Source: Gp6-AA40 sp032156805
GTDB taxonomy: Bacteria > Acidobacteriota > Vicinamibacteria > Vicinamibacterales > UBA2999
DNA length: 9,329 bases
NCBI GenBank assembly: GCA_032156805.1
Contig: JALDXQ010000251.1
Coordinates: 1-9,329 of the forward strand
Reading direction: 5' to 3'
Below are positions 1-6,434 of the stretch, in pieces. Each line of letters begins with the position of its first letter. The first letter of the stretch is position 1. Position numbers and translations under genes: made by a program. The notes under the pieces were generated by a model. It was given only the letters and a program-made list of their open reading frames with translations, had not been told where the DNA came from and ran no database searches.

Positions 1-39
1 TGCGGCAGCGGCCGCAATGCTGAAGAGTTTCGTTCGCAT
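1..39 (-). CDS. N-terminal fragment of an exported protein (runs off left edge)
   Basis: Only 13 codons are in the window, reading MRTKLFSIAAAAA. Two basic residues followed by a hydrophobic, alanine-rich run is the beginning of a Sec-type signal peptide, so the product is probably exported; its function cannot be told. The start at 39 is preferred because an AGGAG ribosome-binding site lies 9 nt upstream. Another ATG at 48 is in frame but overlaps that AGGAG. The gene lies 90 bp downstream of the secreted-protein gene at 130-984 in the same orientation, and may be co-transcribed with it or use its own promoter in the spacer. Confidence 0.6.
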   Translation of the reverse strand, partial: MRTKLFSIAAAAA

Positions 40-56
40 CGAATTCATCTCCTACC

Positions 57-81
57 TATTCGGGACGTCTATCGAATAATA
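57..81 (-). promoter_or_regulatory. Candidate -10 element with overlapping inverted repeat
   Basis: In the 90-bp spacer ahead of the left-edge gene, TATTAT (minus strand, 76-81) resembles a sigma70 -10 box and would place a transcript start about 30 nt before the ATG at 39. No convincing -35 is visible. The same bases overlap a perfect 6-bp inverted repeat, TATTCG at 57-62 and CGAATA at 73-78, separated by 10 bp, which could be an operator. The rest of the spacer (82-129) shows nothing else I can support. Confidence 0.3.
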
Positions 82-129
82 CCCGACCCGGGATTAGAAA
101 ACCTGCCTGAATAGTGTATCACTCAGCCG

Positions 130-984
130 TTATTCGGTCTTTTTCTTGAGATCTCCGTAGAGCAGCTCCTCGGAGAACTCCACGCACTTGTATTCGAGCA
201 ACTGCGCGTTGGCCTCCATCCTCCGATACAGCGGCATCCGGATCTGCCACGGCTTCGAGAAGGTCTTGGGGTCTTCGATCGTGGCTTCGTACTGCAGGTG
301 GTTTTCGCCCTGCAGCGTGTACCGTTCGGTCACCTTCAGCGCCTCGGTGTGATGATTGCCTGCGCGGTCGAACCAGGTCTGATCGTTGTGGCCGGTGACC
401 TCGATCACGAGCGTGTTGCCATCCCACTTGCCGTTCGACCAACCCATCCAGCTGTCGACCGGCGGCTCCGTTGGCTTGTCCATGTGGACGATGCGGTTGG
501 AGCTGGCGTACTCGTACACGAACAGGATGTCCTTCTGCCCCTGCACGATCTGGAACGGATAGGGCATGTAGGTCGAGCGTGGAATGCCGGCCATGTAGCA
601 CTTGGCTTCCGGATCGGACTTCGGCCAGCCCTTCATGTTCTCTTCCCGCTTCTTGAGCCCCGCAGGAAGATACGGGATCGAGCCACCACCGACGATCACG
701 CTCTGGCCGGCGGGGATCGCGAACATCGCGCCCAGCTGCCAGAACGGCGTCGCGGCAGCAGAGTGATCCTCGAGGTTCCAATGGGCCGAGCCGACCGCCT
801 GCCAGACGCCGTTCAGGTTCGGACGACCGGCGATCTGTGCCGGACGTGCCGCCCCGCGCCCTTGCCCGGCGGCGGGTGCAGCCGGTGCGTTGCCTCGACC
901 CTGTTGTGCGGTCGGTGCCACGGTCAGCAAGATTGCCGCCGCTAATGTCATCGCCACCACTGCGCCTGTAAACCGGTATCGCAT
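130..984 (-). CDS. Secreted protein of unknown function, 284 aa
   Basis: A signal peptide is visible at residues 1-27: MRYR, then a hydrophobic stretch ending in APTA before QQ. A Gly/Ala/Arg-rich linker follows to about residue 52, then a globular part opening with PNLNGVW (55-61). Later landmarks are KCYMAGIPR (128-136), GKWDGNTLVIEV (185-196), TWFDRAGN (203-210) and PLYRR near 251-255. I recognise these as hallmarks of a large, uncharacterised family of periplasmic or secreted proteins common in Acidobacteriota and some Gammaproteobacteria. No catalytic motif is identifiable, so I assign no function. The ATG at 984 has an AGGAG ribosome-binding site 9 nt upstream. A longer open frame on the same strand (119-1006) is a shadow with implausible Arg-rich content. 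Confidence 0.85.
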   Translation of the reverse strand: MRYRFTGAVVAMTLAAAILLTVAPTAQQGRGNAPAAPAAGQGRGAARPAQIAGRPNLNGVWQAVGSAHWNLEDHSAAATPFWQLGAMFAIPAGQSVIVGGGSIPYLPAGLKKREENMKGWPKSDPEAKCYMAGIPRSTYMPYPFQIVQGQKDILFVYEYASSNRIVHMDKPTEPPVDSWMGWSNGKWDGNTLVIEVTGHNDQTWFDRAGNHHTEALKVTERYTLQGENHLQYEATIEDPKTFSKPWQIRMPLYRRMEANAQLLEYKCVEFSEELLYGDLKKKTE

Positions 985-1109
985 CTGCCAGGTCTCCTCT
1001 CCTCACGGGCCGACAGCACGGTCGGTCCTCGCGGGTATTCGCTTTGATATATGCCGAAAACGCCCCTAAAGGTGACGGAGCTTTACCAGACTCAAAGATA
1101 TTCTGTCAA
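985..1109 (-). promoter_or_regulatory. Spacer with candidate promoter and 5' leader hairpin
   Basis: This spacer leads into the secreted-protein gene at 130-984. A perfect TTGACA -35 hexamer (minus strand, 1104-1109) overlaps the stop codon of the upstream methionine synthase-like gene. The best -10 at 18 bp spacing is only TAAAGC (1080-1085), so the promoter is weakly supported. An alternative AT-rich -10, TATATC, lies at 1046-1051 without a -35. The leader then carries a small inverted repeat, CCGAC (1010-1014) with GTCGG (1021-1025) around a 6-nt loop, shortly before the ribosome-binding site. No U-tract terminator for the upstream operon is visible. Confidence 0.3.
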
Positions 1110-2161
1110 GAAACCGTGAGCGCATGGCGTGTGCTCGACTGAAGCTCCGCGCGAACAATCGCGGCTCCCTCCGCCAGCGCGCGCATTTTACCCCGAGAGG
1201 CCTGCCGGCTGCGCGGAACCAACCCGCAATCGGTGCAGGGAAACAGCCGCTCTGCCGGAACGTACTCCAATGCCGTCCGCAATCGCGTCGCGACGATGTC
1301 GGCCGACTCCACCTCTTCGGTTCCGACATCTATCACGCCGAGCATGATCTCCTTCGAGCCCAGCTCGCGCAGCACGCTGAGATCGACTCCGGACGCGGCA
1401 CATTCAATCGACACTCGATCCACGCTGCTCCTGGCCAGCAACGGAAACGTGACGCCGTAGTGTCCCCAATCTGTGTTCCTCGTCTTCCACGCTAATACGG
1501 CGGGGGTGCCGTATCCATAACAGATGTGGACGGCGCGTTTCGCCGAGACACCATCCATGCAGGCCTCGAGCGCCTCGATGCCCCACGCCTCGACCTCGTC
1601 CAGATAAATGTTGAAGCAGGGCTCATCGAACTGCACGACATCAGCGCCTGCCCCCGCCAGTTCGCGCGCCTCGGCATTGAGGATGGCCGCGAATTTCATC
1701 GCGAGCGTCTTGCGGTCAGTGCCGTAATACTCGTCGGCTACGCTGTCGACGATGGTCATCGGCCCCGGCATGGTGACTTTCAACCGTCGAGTGGTGGTAT
1801 GGCGTGCGAAGCAGCAGGCCTGCAGCAGCACGGGCCCTTTTCGCTCCACCGGCCCCACGATGCGCGCGACCTCTGTCGTCTCGGAATAGCGACCGCCACG
1901 AGATCGGGCTTTAGCCAGATTGTCGGTATCGACGCCCGTCAGGCCGTCGAGAAAGCCCCAGATGTAGTGCCGCCGCCGCACTTCCCCATCGGTCACCGTC
2001 GTGAGCCCGGCCTGCTCCTGTTCCAGAATGGCCAGTCGCACGGCATCGTCTTGAGCCTGAATGAGATCGTCTCCGGTCAGGCGCCACGGTGCCCTGAGCA
2101 TGTTGGGAGCAGCCAGCCACGACGGCTTCGGCAGGCTGCCCACGATGGACGGTTCGAGCAT
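1106..2161 (-). CDS. Core-MetE (cobalamin-independent methionine synthase C-terminal domain) protein
   Basis: The 351-aa product is a single-domain relative of the catalytic half of MetE, which transfers a methyl group to homocysteine. It lacks the roughly 350-residue N-terminal half of full MetE. The expected zinc ligands are present: H212 and C214 in HICYGYG, E253 in SIECAAS, and C312 in TDCGL. The opening IVGSLPKPSWLA and the middle QFDEP (177-181) are typical of the bacterial core-MetE group that includes the folate-independent MesD methionine synthases. MesD normally has a DUF1852 partner (MesX), and none is in this window. The methyl donor is therefore unknown. I prefer the ATG at 2161 on family N-terminus grounds, although it has no clear ribosome-binding site. 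GTG at 2176, with GGAGG 13 nt upstream, or ATG at 2200 are alternatives. It is the last gene of a three-gene unit, 57 bp after the ubiquitin-like gene. Confidence 0.85.
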   Translation of the reverse strand: MLEPSIVGSLPKPSWLAAPNMLRAPWRLTGDDLIQAQDDAVRLAILEQEQAGLTTVTDGEVRRRHYIWGFLDGLTGVDTDNLAKARSRGGRYSETTEVARIVGPVERKGPVLLQACCFARHTTTRRLKVTMPGPMTIVDSVADEYYGTDRKTLAMKFAAILNAEARELAGAGADVVQFDEPCFNIYLDEVEAWGIEALEACMDGVSAKRAVHICYGYGTPAVLAWKTRNTDWGHYGVTFPLLARSSVDRVSIECAASGVDLSVLRELGSKEIMLGVIDVGTEEVESADIVATRLRTALEYVPAERLFPCTDCGLVPRSRQASRGKMRALAEGAAIVRAELQSSTRHALTVS

Positions 2162-2218
2162 CCGGGTAATTATCACTCGGCCGCGGGCCCCTCCCCTCAT
2201 ATCTCAGGAGTTGGAGCC

Positions 2219-2515
2219 TTACCCGCCGGCAATGGCTCCGACAACGAGGAACGGCTCTTTGCCCTGCACGACCGCGTCGGGCAGGGGCGCATCGGGCGAC
2301 TCGTGAGACAGATCCTCTTCACACGCAAAGAAACGCAGGAACGGCCGGCGCTTCGACGTGTCGTGATCGCGGATCGTCCCACGCAGCACGGGGTACGCCT
2401 CCTCGAGCGCGTCCAGGACACTGCGCTGCGTCACCTGACCCGGGACGGCGAGCGTGACCTCGGCGTCCACGTGGGCCAGGTTCCTGAGATGCCACGGCAG
2501 GGCCACTCGAATCAT
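2219..2515 (-). CDS. MoaD/ThiS-family ubiquitin-like protein with C-terminal Gly-Gly
   Basis: This 98-aa beta-grasp-type protein ends in AIAGG immediately before the stop. The exposed diglycine is the defining feature of MoaD/ThiS sulfur carriers, whose C-terminus is adenylated by an E1-like enzyme and converted to a thiocarboxylate. The layout fits the family: an N-terminal strand (MIRVALPWHLRNL), a helix containing SVLDALEEAYP (32-42), RFFACEED (61-68) and the final PFLVVGAIAGG. The ATG at 2515 is supported by GGAGG 6 nt upstream. A same-frame extension to 2806 is an Arg/Cys-rich artefact running through the propeller gene. The gene sits 34 bp after the Asp-box propeller gene and 57 bp before the core-MetE gene. 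No MoaE, ThiG, MoeB or JAMM protease is in the window, so the target pathway cannot be assigned. It could serve molybdopterin, thiamine, cysteine or homocysteine sulfur transfer, or protein conjugation. Confidence 0.85.
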   Translation of the reverse strand: MIRVALPWHLRNLAHVDAEVTLAVPGQVTQRSVLDALEEAYPVLRGTIRDHDTSKRRPFLRFFACEEDLSHESPDAPLPDAVVQGKEPFLVVGAIAGG

Positions 2516-2549
2516 TTCCCGCCTCCGCCGACAAAGCGCGCGCTCGACA

Positions 2550-3677
2550 TCACGCGCGCGACGGCGGCAGTGTCTGCACTTCGACTGAGAGCACCGCCGG
2601 AAGGTCGCGTACGATCGGCGCCCAACTGTCACCGCCGTCCTTCGACGCATAGACCTGCCCACCGGTCGTCCCGAAGTACACGCCGCAGGAATCCATCGAG
2701 TCAATCGCCATCGCGTCACGCAACACGTTGACATAGCAGTCGCGTTGCGGGAGCCCGTTGGTGAGCGCTTCCCACTCCTCGCCACCGCTTCGACTGCGAT
2801 AGACACGCAGCTTCCCGTCAGGCGGATAGTGCTCGGAGTCGCTCTTGATCGGCACGACGTAGATCGTCTCGGGCTCGTGCGCGTGGACGTCGATCACAAA
2901 GCCAAAGTCCGTGGGAAGGTTGCCACTGATCTCGCGCCACGACTCGCCGGCATTGTCGGTGCGCAACACGTCCCAGTGCTTCTGCATGAACAGGACATCA
3001 GGACGAGACCTGTGCATCGCGATGCGATGGACGCAGTGTCCGACCTCGGCGTCGGGATCCGGGATGTACTGCGAGTGAAGACCTTTGTTGATCGGCTTCC
3101 ACGTCGCACCGCCATCATCGGTTCGAAACGCACCGGCCGCCGAGATGGCGATGAACATCCGCTTGGGGTTCGTCGGGTCGAGCAGAATCGTGTGCAGGCC
3201 GAGGCCGCCCGCGCCGGGCGACCAGCTCGCCCCCGTGCCGTGACCACGCAATCCAGGCAGCTCTTCCCAATTCTGACCGCCGTCCGTCGTCTTGAAGAGC
3301 GCCGCGTCCTCGACACCCGCGTATACGGTGTCGGGATCGGTCAACGACGGCTCGAGATGCCAGACGCGCTTGAATTCCCAGGGATGAGGTGTGCCGTCAT
3401 ACCACTGGTGTGTGCCGGGCACGCCGTCGTAGGCAAACTTGTTCCCGACGGGTTCCCAGGTCTTGCCTCCGTCCTTCGAACGCTGGATGAGTTGCCCGAA
3501 CCAGCCGCTCGTCTGGGACGCATACAGCCGGTTCGGATCGGCAGGTGATCCCTTGAGGTGATAAATCTCCCACCCGCCGAAATGCGGGCCATTGACCTCC
3601 CATTTTTCGCGCTTGCCGTCTGATTCCAGCGTGAACGCACCTTTGCGCGTGCCGACCAATACACGAACTCCGCTCAT
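2550..3677 (-). CDS. Cytosolic Asp-box (BNR/VPS10-like) beta-propeller protein
   Basis: The 375-aa product has six Asp-box motifs of the S/T-x-D-x-G-x-T/S-W type: SKDGGKTW (67-74), TTDGGQNW (130-137), TDDGGATW (186-193), TDNAGESW (240-247), SRSGGEEW (295-302) and SKDGGDSW (345-352). The fifth is degenerate. Their spacing of about 50-60 residues indicates a multi-bladed beta-propeller of the kind often labelled exo-alpha-sialidase or photosystem-assembly-like. I see no sialidase catalytic arrangement, so it is more likely a scaffold or binding protein than a glycosidase. There is no signal peptide: it starts MSGVRVLVGTRKGAF, suggesting a cytosolic location. The start at 3677 has AAGGAG 7 nt upstream. 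The open frame continues to 3746, but those 23 extra residues are translated hairpin repeat. It is the first gene of the unit leading to the ubiquitin-like and core-MetE genes. Confidence 0.85.
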   Translation of the reverse strand: MSGVRVLVGTRKGAFTLESDGKREKWEVNGPHFGGWEIYHLKGSPADPNRLYASQTSGWFGQLIQRSKDGGKTWEPVGNKFAYDGVPGTHQWYDGTPHPWEFKRVWHLEPSLTDPDTVYAGVEDAALFKTTDGGQNWEELPGLRGHGTGASWSPGAGGLGLHTILLDPTNPKRMFIAISAAGAFRTDDGGATWKPINKGLHSQYIPDPDAEVGHCVHRIAMHRSRPDVLFMQKHWDVLRTDNAGESWREISGNLPTDFGFVIDVHAHEPETIYVVPIKSDSEHYPPDGKLRVYRSRSGGEEWEALTNGLPQRDCYVNVLRDAMAIDSMDSCGVYFGTTGGQVYASKDGGDSWAPIVRDLPAVLSVEVQTLPPSRA

Positions 3678-3694
3678 GCGCTGCTCCTTGCGAG

Positions 3695-3794
3695 CCCGGC
3701 TAAAGCCGGACACTACATACTTGCAGGTCCGGCTGAAGCCGGACACTACGTTACGGGCCGGACCCTACGATACGGGCTGAAGCCGGACGTTACG
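3695..3794. repeat. Cluster of short REP-like hairpin repeats
   Basis: Four related units occur in about 100 bp between the ABC exporter stop and the propeller start. Unit 1 (3695-3716) and unit 2 (3727-3749) share the core GGCTRAAGCCGGACACTAC. Unit 2 folds into a perfect 7-bp stem, GTCCGGC with GCCGGAC, around a TGAA loop; unit 1 has a 5-bp stem, CCGGC with GCCGG, around TAAA. Unit 3 (3755-3769) has lost the loop half, and unit 4 (3773-3794) has a mismatched stem and reads GACGTTAC. Such units are typical extragenic palindromes of Acidobacteriota. In this position they may insulate or terminate transcription between two same-strand genes, or simply be dispersed elements. Read through on the plus strand they encode the RLKPDTT peptide. 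Confidence 0.8.
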
Positions 3795-3835
3795 TACTAC
3801 AGACACCCGCGGCCCCAGGAAATCATCGGTCCCTG

Positions 3836-5809
3836 TCATATCGTCGAACGAGCCGGCTCGAAATCGACAACGGGCTCCTCGCCGTGTGACTCCATCTGCC
3901 GCCGGACCATGTCGAAATAGGTACGGCGCGCCCGCATGAGCTCCTCGTGCGTGCCGCGCTCGATGATCCGCCCATCCTCCATCAAGAGGATCAGATCGGC
4001 CCGCCGGATCGTCGAAAGCCGATGCGCGATGACGAAGGTCGTCCGGTCGGCAAGCAGCGTGGCCATCGAGGCCTGGATCAGCTGCTCGCTCTCGGTATCG
4101 AGGTTGCTCGTGGCTTCGTCGAGGATGAGGATCTGCGGCGAAGCCAGGATGGCTCTGGCAATAGCCAGCCGCTGCTGCTGTCCTCCCGACAGCTTGACGC
4201 CACGCTCCCCCACGAACGTCCCGTATTGATCCGGCAGCTTGACGATGAACTCGTGCGCGTTGGCGCGCCGGGCGGCCTCCTCGATCTCCGCGTCGCTGGC
4301 ATCGTGGCGGCCGTACGCGATGTTGTCGCGAACCGAGCCGTCGAACAGAAACACGTCCTGCTGCACGATCGCGAGCAGCGCGCGATACGTGCGTAACCGA
4401 AAGTCCCGAATGTCAACACCGTTGAGAAGAATCCGTCCTCGAGTGGGATCGTGGAAGCGCGCCACCAGATCGGTCACGGTCGTCTTCCCGGCGCCGCTGC
4501 GTCCGACGAGGGCAACCACAGAGCCACCGGGCACGACGACGCTGAAGTCTCGAACAACCGGCCGCGCCTCCCGGTACTCGAACTCCACATCGTCGAACCG
4601 GATCTCGTCCACCACCCTCGGCGCGTCCCGCGCGTCTGGCCGATCGGGTTTGTCCGAGTCCATCGCCAGCACCTCGAAGACGCGCTCCATCGCGGCGAGC
4701 GAGCGTTGCAGCTCCGAGAACGAGTTGACGATGTTCCACACCGGGGTCAGCAGCAGGAACGTGTACCACTGAAACGCCATGATGTCCCCGACCGAGGCGC
4801 GACCGACGACGTTGAGATATCCGCCGTACCAGACGATCACCACGTTGACCGCTCCGAGGAGCAGACCCCACGACGTCCAGATCAGCATCTCGCGACGCTT
4901 TGCAAACATCTCCTTGCGAAGCACGGTGTGGCGGCCGTGCATGTACTCCATGAGCTCACGCTTCTCGCGTCCGAACGCGCGCACCACCCGAATGCCCGAA
5001 AACGTCTCGCCGACGCGGCCATCGATCTCCTCGACGTTCTTGCGCAGCGACCGGTAAATCGGCCGGACGCGTCGCGCCGAAGCGAAACTCATGAGCACAA
5101 CGCCGGGAATGATCGCCAGAGCCGTCAGCGCGAGGCGCCAGTTCAACGTCGTCAGCACGACGACAGCAATGATCAGCCTGATGAGCGAGATCGATGGCGA
5201 CACGACCGCCATCTGCAGCAGTCCCGTCGTCGTATCCACGTCGCCCGTAATCCGGGACAGGATTCCGCCCGTCTTCATGTCCCAGAGAGGTGGCAGTGGA
5301 AGATGCAACAAACGCTCGAACAGGGAGCGCCGGAGTGACAGCATCACGTGCGTGTTCAGCAGGCGCTGCCGGTAGTCCTTGAGCACGTTCACGAGTTGCG
5401 CGAGGACGACCACGCCGACAAAGAGTGCCCCGGCCAGATGAAGGCGACCGATGCGTTCGGCCACGCTCAGATCCGCGTTGAGGAGCACGCGGTCGATGAT
5501 GTACCGCATGAACAGCGGCTCGACCATCTGCAAGCCGGCGCCGATGAGCGCGAGCACGAATACGACGGCCACACGGTAGCGATGCGGCCAGAGCCAGCGC
5601 AGGTACTCGCGCACGTACTCGCGCCGCTTGCCCGCGAGCCATCCCGCAGCCTTGCCGGTCGAACCCTCGTCGACGCGTGCCGGTTCCTCAGCGGGCTTCA
5701 GCCCTTTGGCTGCATCGACCTGGTCGTCGAGTCGGCCCTGCTTGTAGTCCTGAACGAAGCGCAGGTAACGCTGACGTGACGTGCGAGCTCGTCCATCCTG
5801 GGCGGTCAT
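3836..5809 (-). CDS. ABC exporter half-transporter (fused permease and ATPase, MsbA/BmrA-like)
   Basis: The 657-aa protein has a type I exporter membrane domain (about residues 76-370, six predicted helices) followed by a complete nucleotide-binding domain. ATPase motifs are all intact: A-loop Y412, Walker A GRSGAGKTT (436-444), Q-loop in VQQD (482-485), signature LSGGQ (540-544), Walker B ILILDE with catalytic E565, and H-loop H596. It should act as a homodimer, or as half of a heterodimer, exporting a lipid or drug-like substrate across the inner membrane; the substrate cannot be told. It is about 75 residues longer than typical MsbA, because of a charged soluble N-terminal region (SRQRYLRFVQDYKQGRLDD and onward). 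The ATG at 5809 has only a weak AGGT-type ribosome-binding site. No partner half-transporter or membrane-fusion protein is adjacent. It is divergent from the small secreted protein at 5892. Confidence 0.92.
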   Translation of the reverse strand: MTAQDGRARTSRQRYLRFVQDYKQGRLDDQVDAAKGLKPAEEPARVDEGSTGKAAGWLAGKRREYVREYLRWLWPHRYRVAVVFVLALIGAGLQMVEPLFMRYIIDRVLLNADLSVAERIGRLHLAGALFVGVVVLAQLVNVLKDYRQRLLNTHVMLSLRRSLFERLLHLPLPPLWDMKTGGILSRITGDVDTTTGLLQMAVVSPSISLIRLIIAVVVLTTLNWRLALTALAIIPGVVLMSFASARRVRPIYRSLRKNVEEIDGRVGETFSGIRVVRAFGREKRELMEYMHGRHTVLRKEMFAKRREMLIWTSWGLLLGAVNVVIVWYGGYLNVVGRASVGDIMAFQWYTFLLLTPVWNIVNSFSELQRSLAAMERVFEVLAMDSDKPDRPDARDAPRVVDEIRFDDVEFEYREARPVVRDFSVVVPGGSVVALVGRSGAGKTTVTDLVARFHDPTRGRILLNGVDIRDFRLRTYRALLAIVQQDVFLFDGSVRDNIAYGRHDASDAEIEEAARRANAHEFIVKLPDQYGTFVGERGVKLSGGQQQRLAIARAILASPQILILDEATSNLDTESEQLIQASMATLLADRTTFVIAHRLSTIRRADLILLMEDGRIIERGTHEELMRARRTYFDMVRRQMESHGEEPVVDFEPARSTI

Positions 5810-5845
5810 GAATGGCGACCTGTCGATTCAGCATACTTGATGGCT

Positions 5846-5861
5846 CGCCTTGCCGAAGGCG
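5846..5861. promoter_or_regulatory. Inverted repeat in divergent spacer (possible operator or leader hairpin)
   Basis: The 82-bp spacer between the ABC exporter start (5809) and the divergent secreted-protein start (5892) contains a perfect 6-bp stem, CGCCTT with AAGGCG, around a GCCG loop. On the minus strand a TATGCT -10-like box lies at about 5831-5836 toward the exporter, but its -35 (TTCGGC at 16 bp spacing) is poor and falls within the hairpin. If real, the palindrome would overlap the exporter promoter as an operator would. Evidence is positional only. Confidence 0.25.
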
Positions 5862-5891
5862 CTTTACCGGGGAAGGCTGGGACCTGTCAGA

Positions 5892-6407
5892 ATGAAGGCG
5901 ATGAGCGCTTTGGCCCGACGCATCGCGCCGTTGATCCTCGCGGTTGCCGTCGCCGGGTGGTATCCGGAAGCTGCGCATGCGCAGGCACCGATCGACGTCT
6001 ACGACCTCGCCGACTATCGACTCACACCCGAAGTCTTCAACCAGTTCACGCAGGCCAGCCAGAAGATCGGCGAGATCACCCGTGGCGATTCGGCATTTAC
6101 CTATGCACCGCTCTTTACCAAGGAAGTCGTGCTGTCGGGCGATGCGCCCGAGATGGCCGCCGGGCTCATCTCGCGACTCGAGAACCATGCAGGCCTGGCC
6201 GCGGCCCTTCAGACGGCGAAGCTCACATCGCGCGAGTTCTCCAAGTTCGCGATCGCGCTGGTCGCAGCGCACCTGGCTCATGGGTTCATCAAAGCCGGAG
6301 TGCTGCCGCGCGTACCGGATGGTGCCCCCACGCACAACGTGCAGTTCGTGGAGGCCCATCAGACCGAGGTCTCGGCTGTACTCGCGGATCTCGGGATGCG
6401 GGACTGA
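5892..6407 (+). CDS. Small secreted helical protein, unknown function (171 aa)
   Basis: A clear signal peptide (MKAMSALARR, then a hydrophobic run to EAAHA) predicts cleavage after residue 30, leaving about 141 residues in the periplasm or outside. The mature part looks mostly alpha-helical and has no transmembrane segment. Landmarks are DYRLTPEVFNQF (41-52), a middle segment LTSREFSKFAIALVAAHLAHG (111-131), and a C-terminal NVQFVEAHQTEV (149-160). The pattern of an LTSREF/LTPREY helix followed by an ALxxAxxAHG helix and a VxFVxAHxxEL segment recalls a family of uncharacterised exported proteins in Acidobacteriota and Gemmatimonadota. No function is assigned. There is no heme-binding CxxCH and no lipobox. 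The start is uncertain: ATG at 5892 or 5901, neither with a strong ribosome-binding site. ATG at 5850 would put 14 non-hydrophobic residues before the signal peptide and was rejected. Confidence 0.75.
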   Translation: MKAMSALARRIAPLILAVAVAGWYPEAAHAQAPIDVYDLADYRLTPEVFNQFTQASQKIGEITRGDSAFTYAPLFTKEVVLSGDAPEMAAGLISRLENHAGLAAALQTAKLTSREFSKFAIALVAAHLAHGFIKAGVLPRVPDGAPTHNVQFVEAHQTEVSAVLADLGMRD

Positions 6408-6432
6408 GGCGGGCTCTGGGCTCTCGAGCCTC
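6406..6432. terminator. Possible weak bidirectional terminator between convergent genes
   Basis: The convergent ends of the secreted-protein gene (6407) and the reductase gene (6435) are only 27 bp apart. The spacer holds GGCTCTCGAGCC (6419-6430), a short palindrome able to form a 4-bp stem with a CTCG loop. An alternative outer stem pairs GAGGC (6406-6410) with GCCTC (6428-6432). Neither is followed by a proper U-tract, so intrinsic termination is doubtful. Confidence 0.25.
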
Positions 6433-6434
6433 GT

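Noticed and set aside
1009..1026. Riboswitch or intrinsic terminator
   Set aside because: The 5-bp stem is too small, has no U-tract, and no known aptamer consensus is recognisable.
1526..2731. 401-codon plus-strand open frame opposite the core-MetE and ubiquitin-like genes
   Set aside because: Antisense to well-supported genes, with low-complexity Arg/His/Pro-rich translation and no recognisable domain; a product of high GC.
2516..2806. N-terminal extension of the ubiquitin-like protein
   Set aside because: It overlaps the propeller gene in another frame, is Arg/Cys-rich, and the internal ATG at 2515 has a strong GGAGG site.
2550..3677. Functional exo-alpha-sialidase
   Set aside because: Only Asp boxes support it; there is no signal peptide and no visible catalytic Arg triad or Tyr/Glu pair.
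3678..3746. 23-residue N-terminal extension of the propeller protein
   Set aside because: Encoded by the hairpin repeats; the ATG at 3677 has its own AAGGAG site and matches the expected protein start.
3695..3794. CRISPR array
   Set aside because: Only four unequal units, palindromic cores with irregular gaps of about 4-10 bp, no spacers of uniform length and no cas genes.
4451..5338. 295-codon plus-strand open frame opposite the ABC exporter
   Set aside because: Antisense shadow; His/Arg/Asp-rich translation without a domain, while the minus strand carries an intact exporter.
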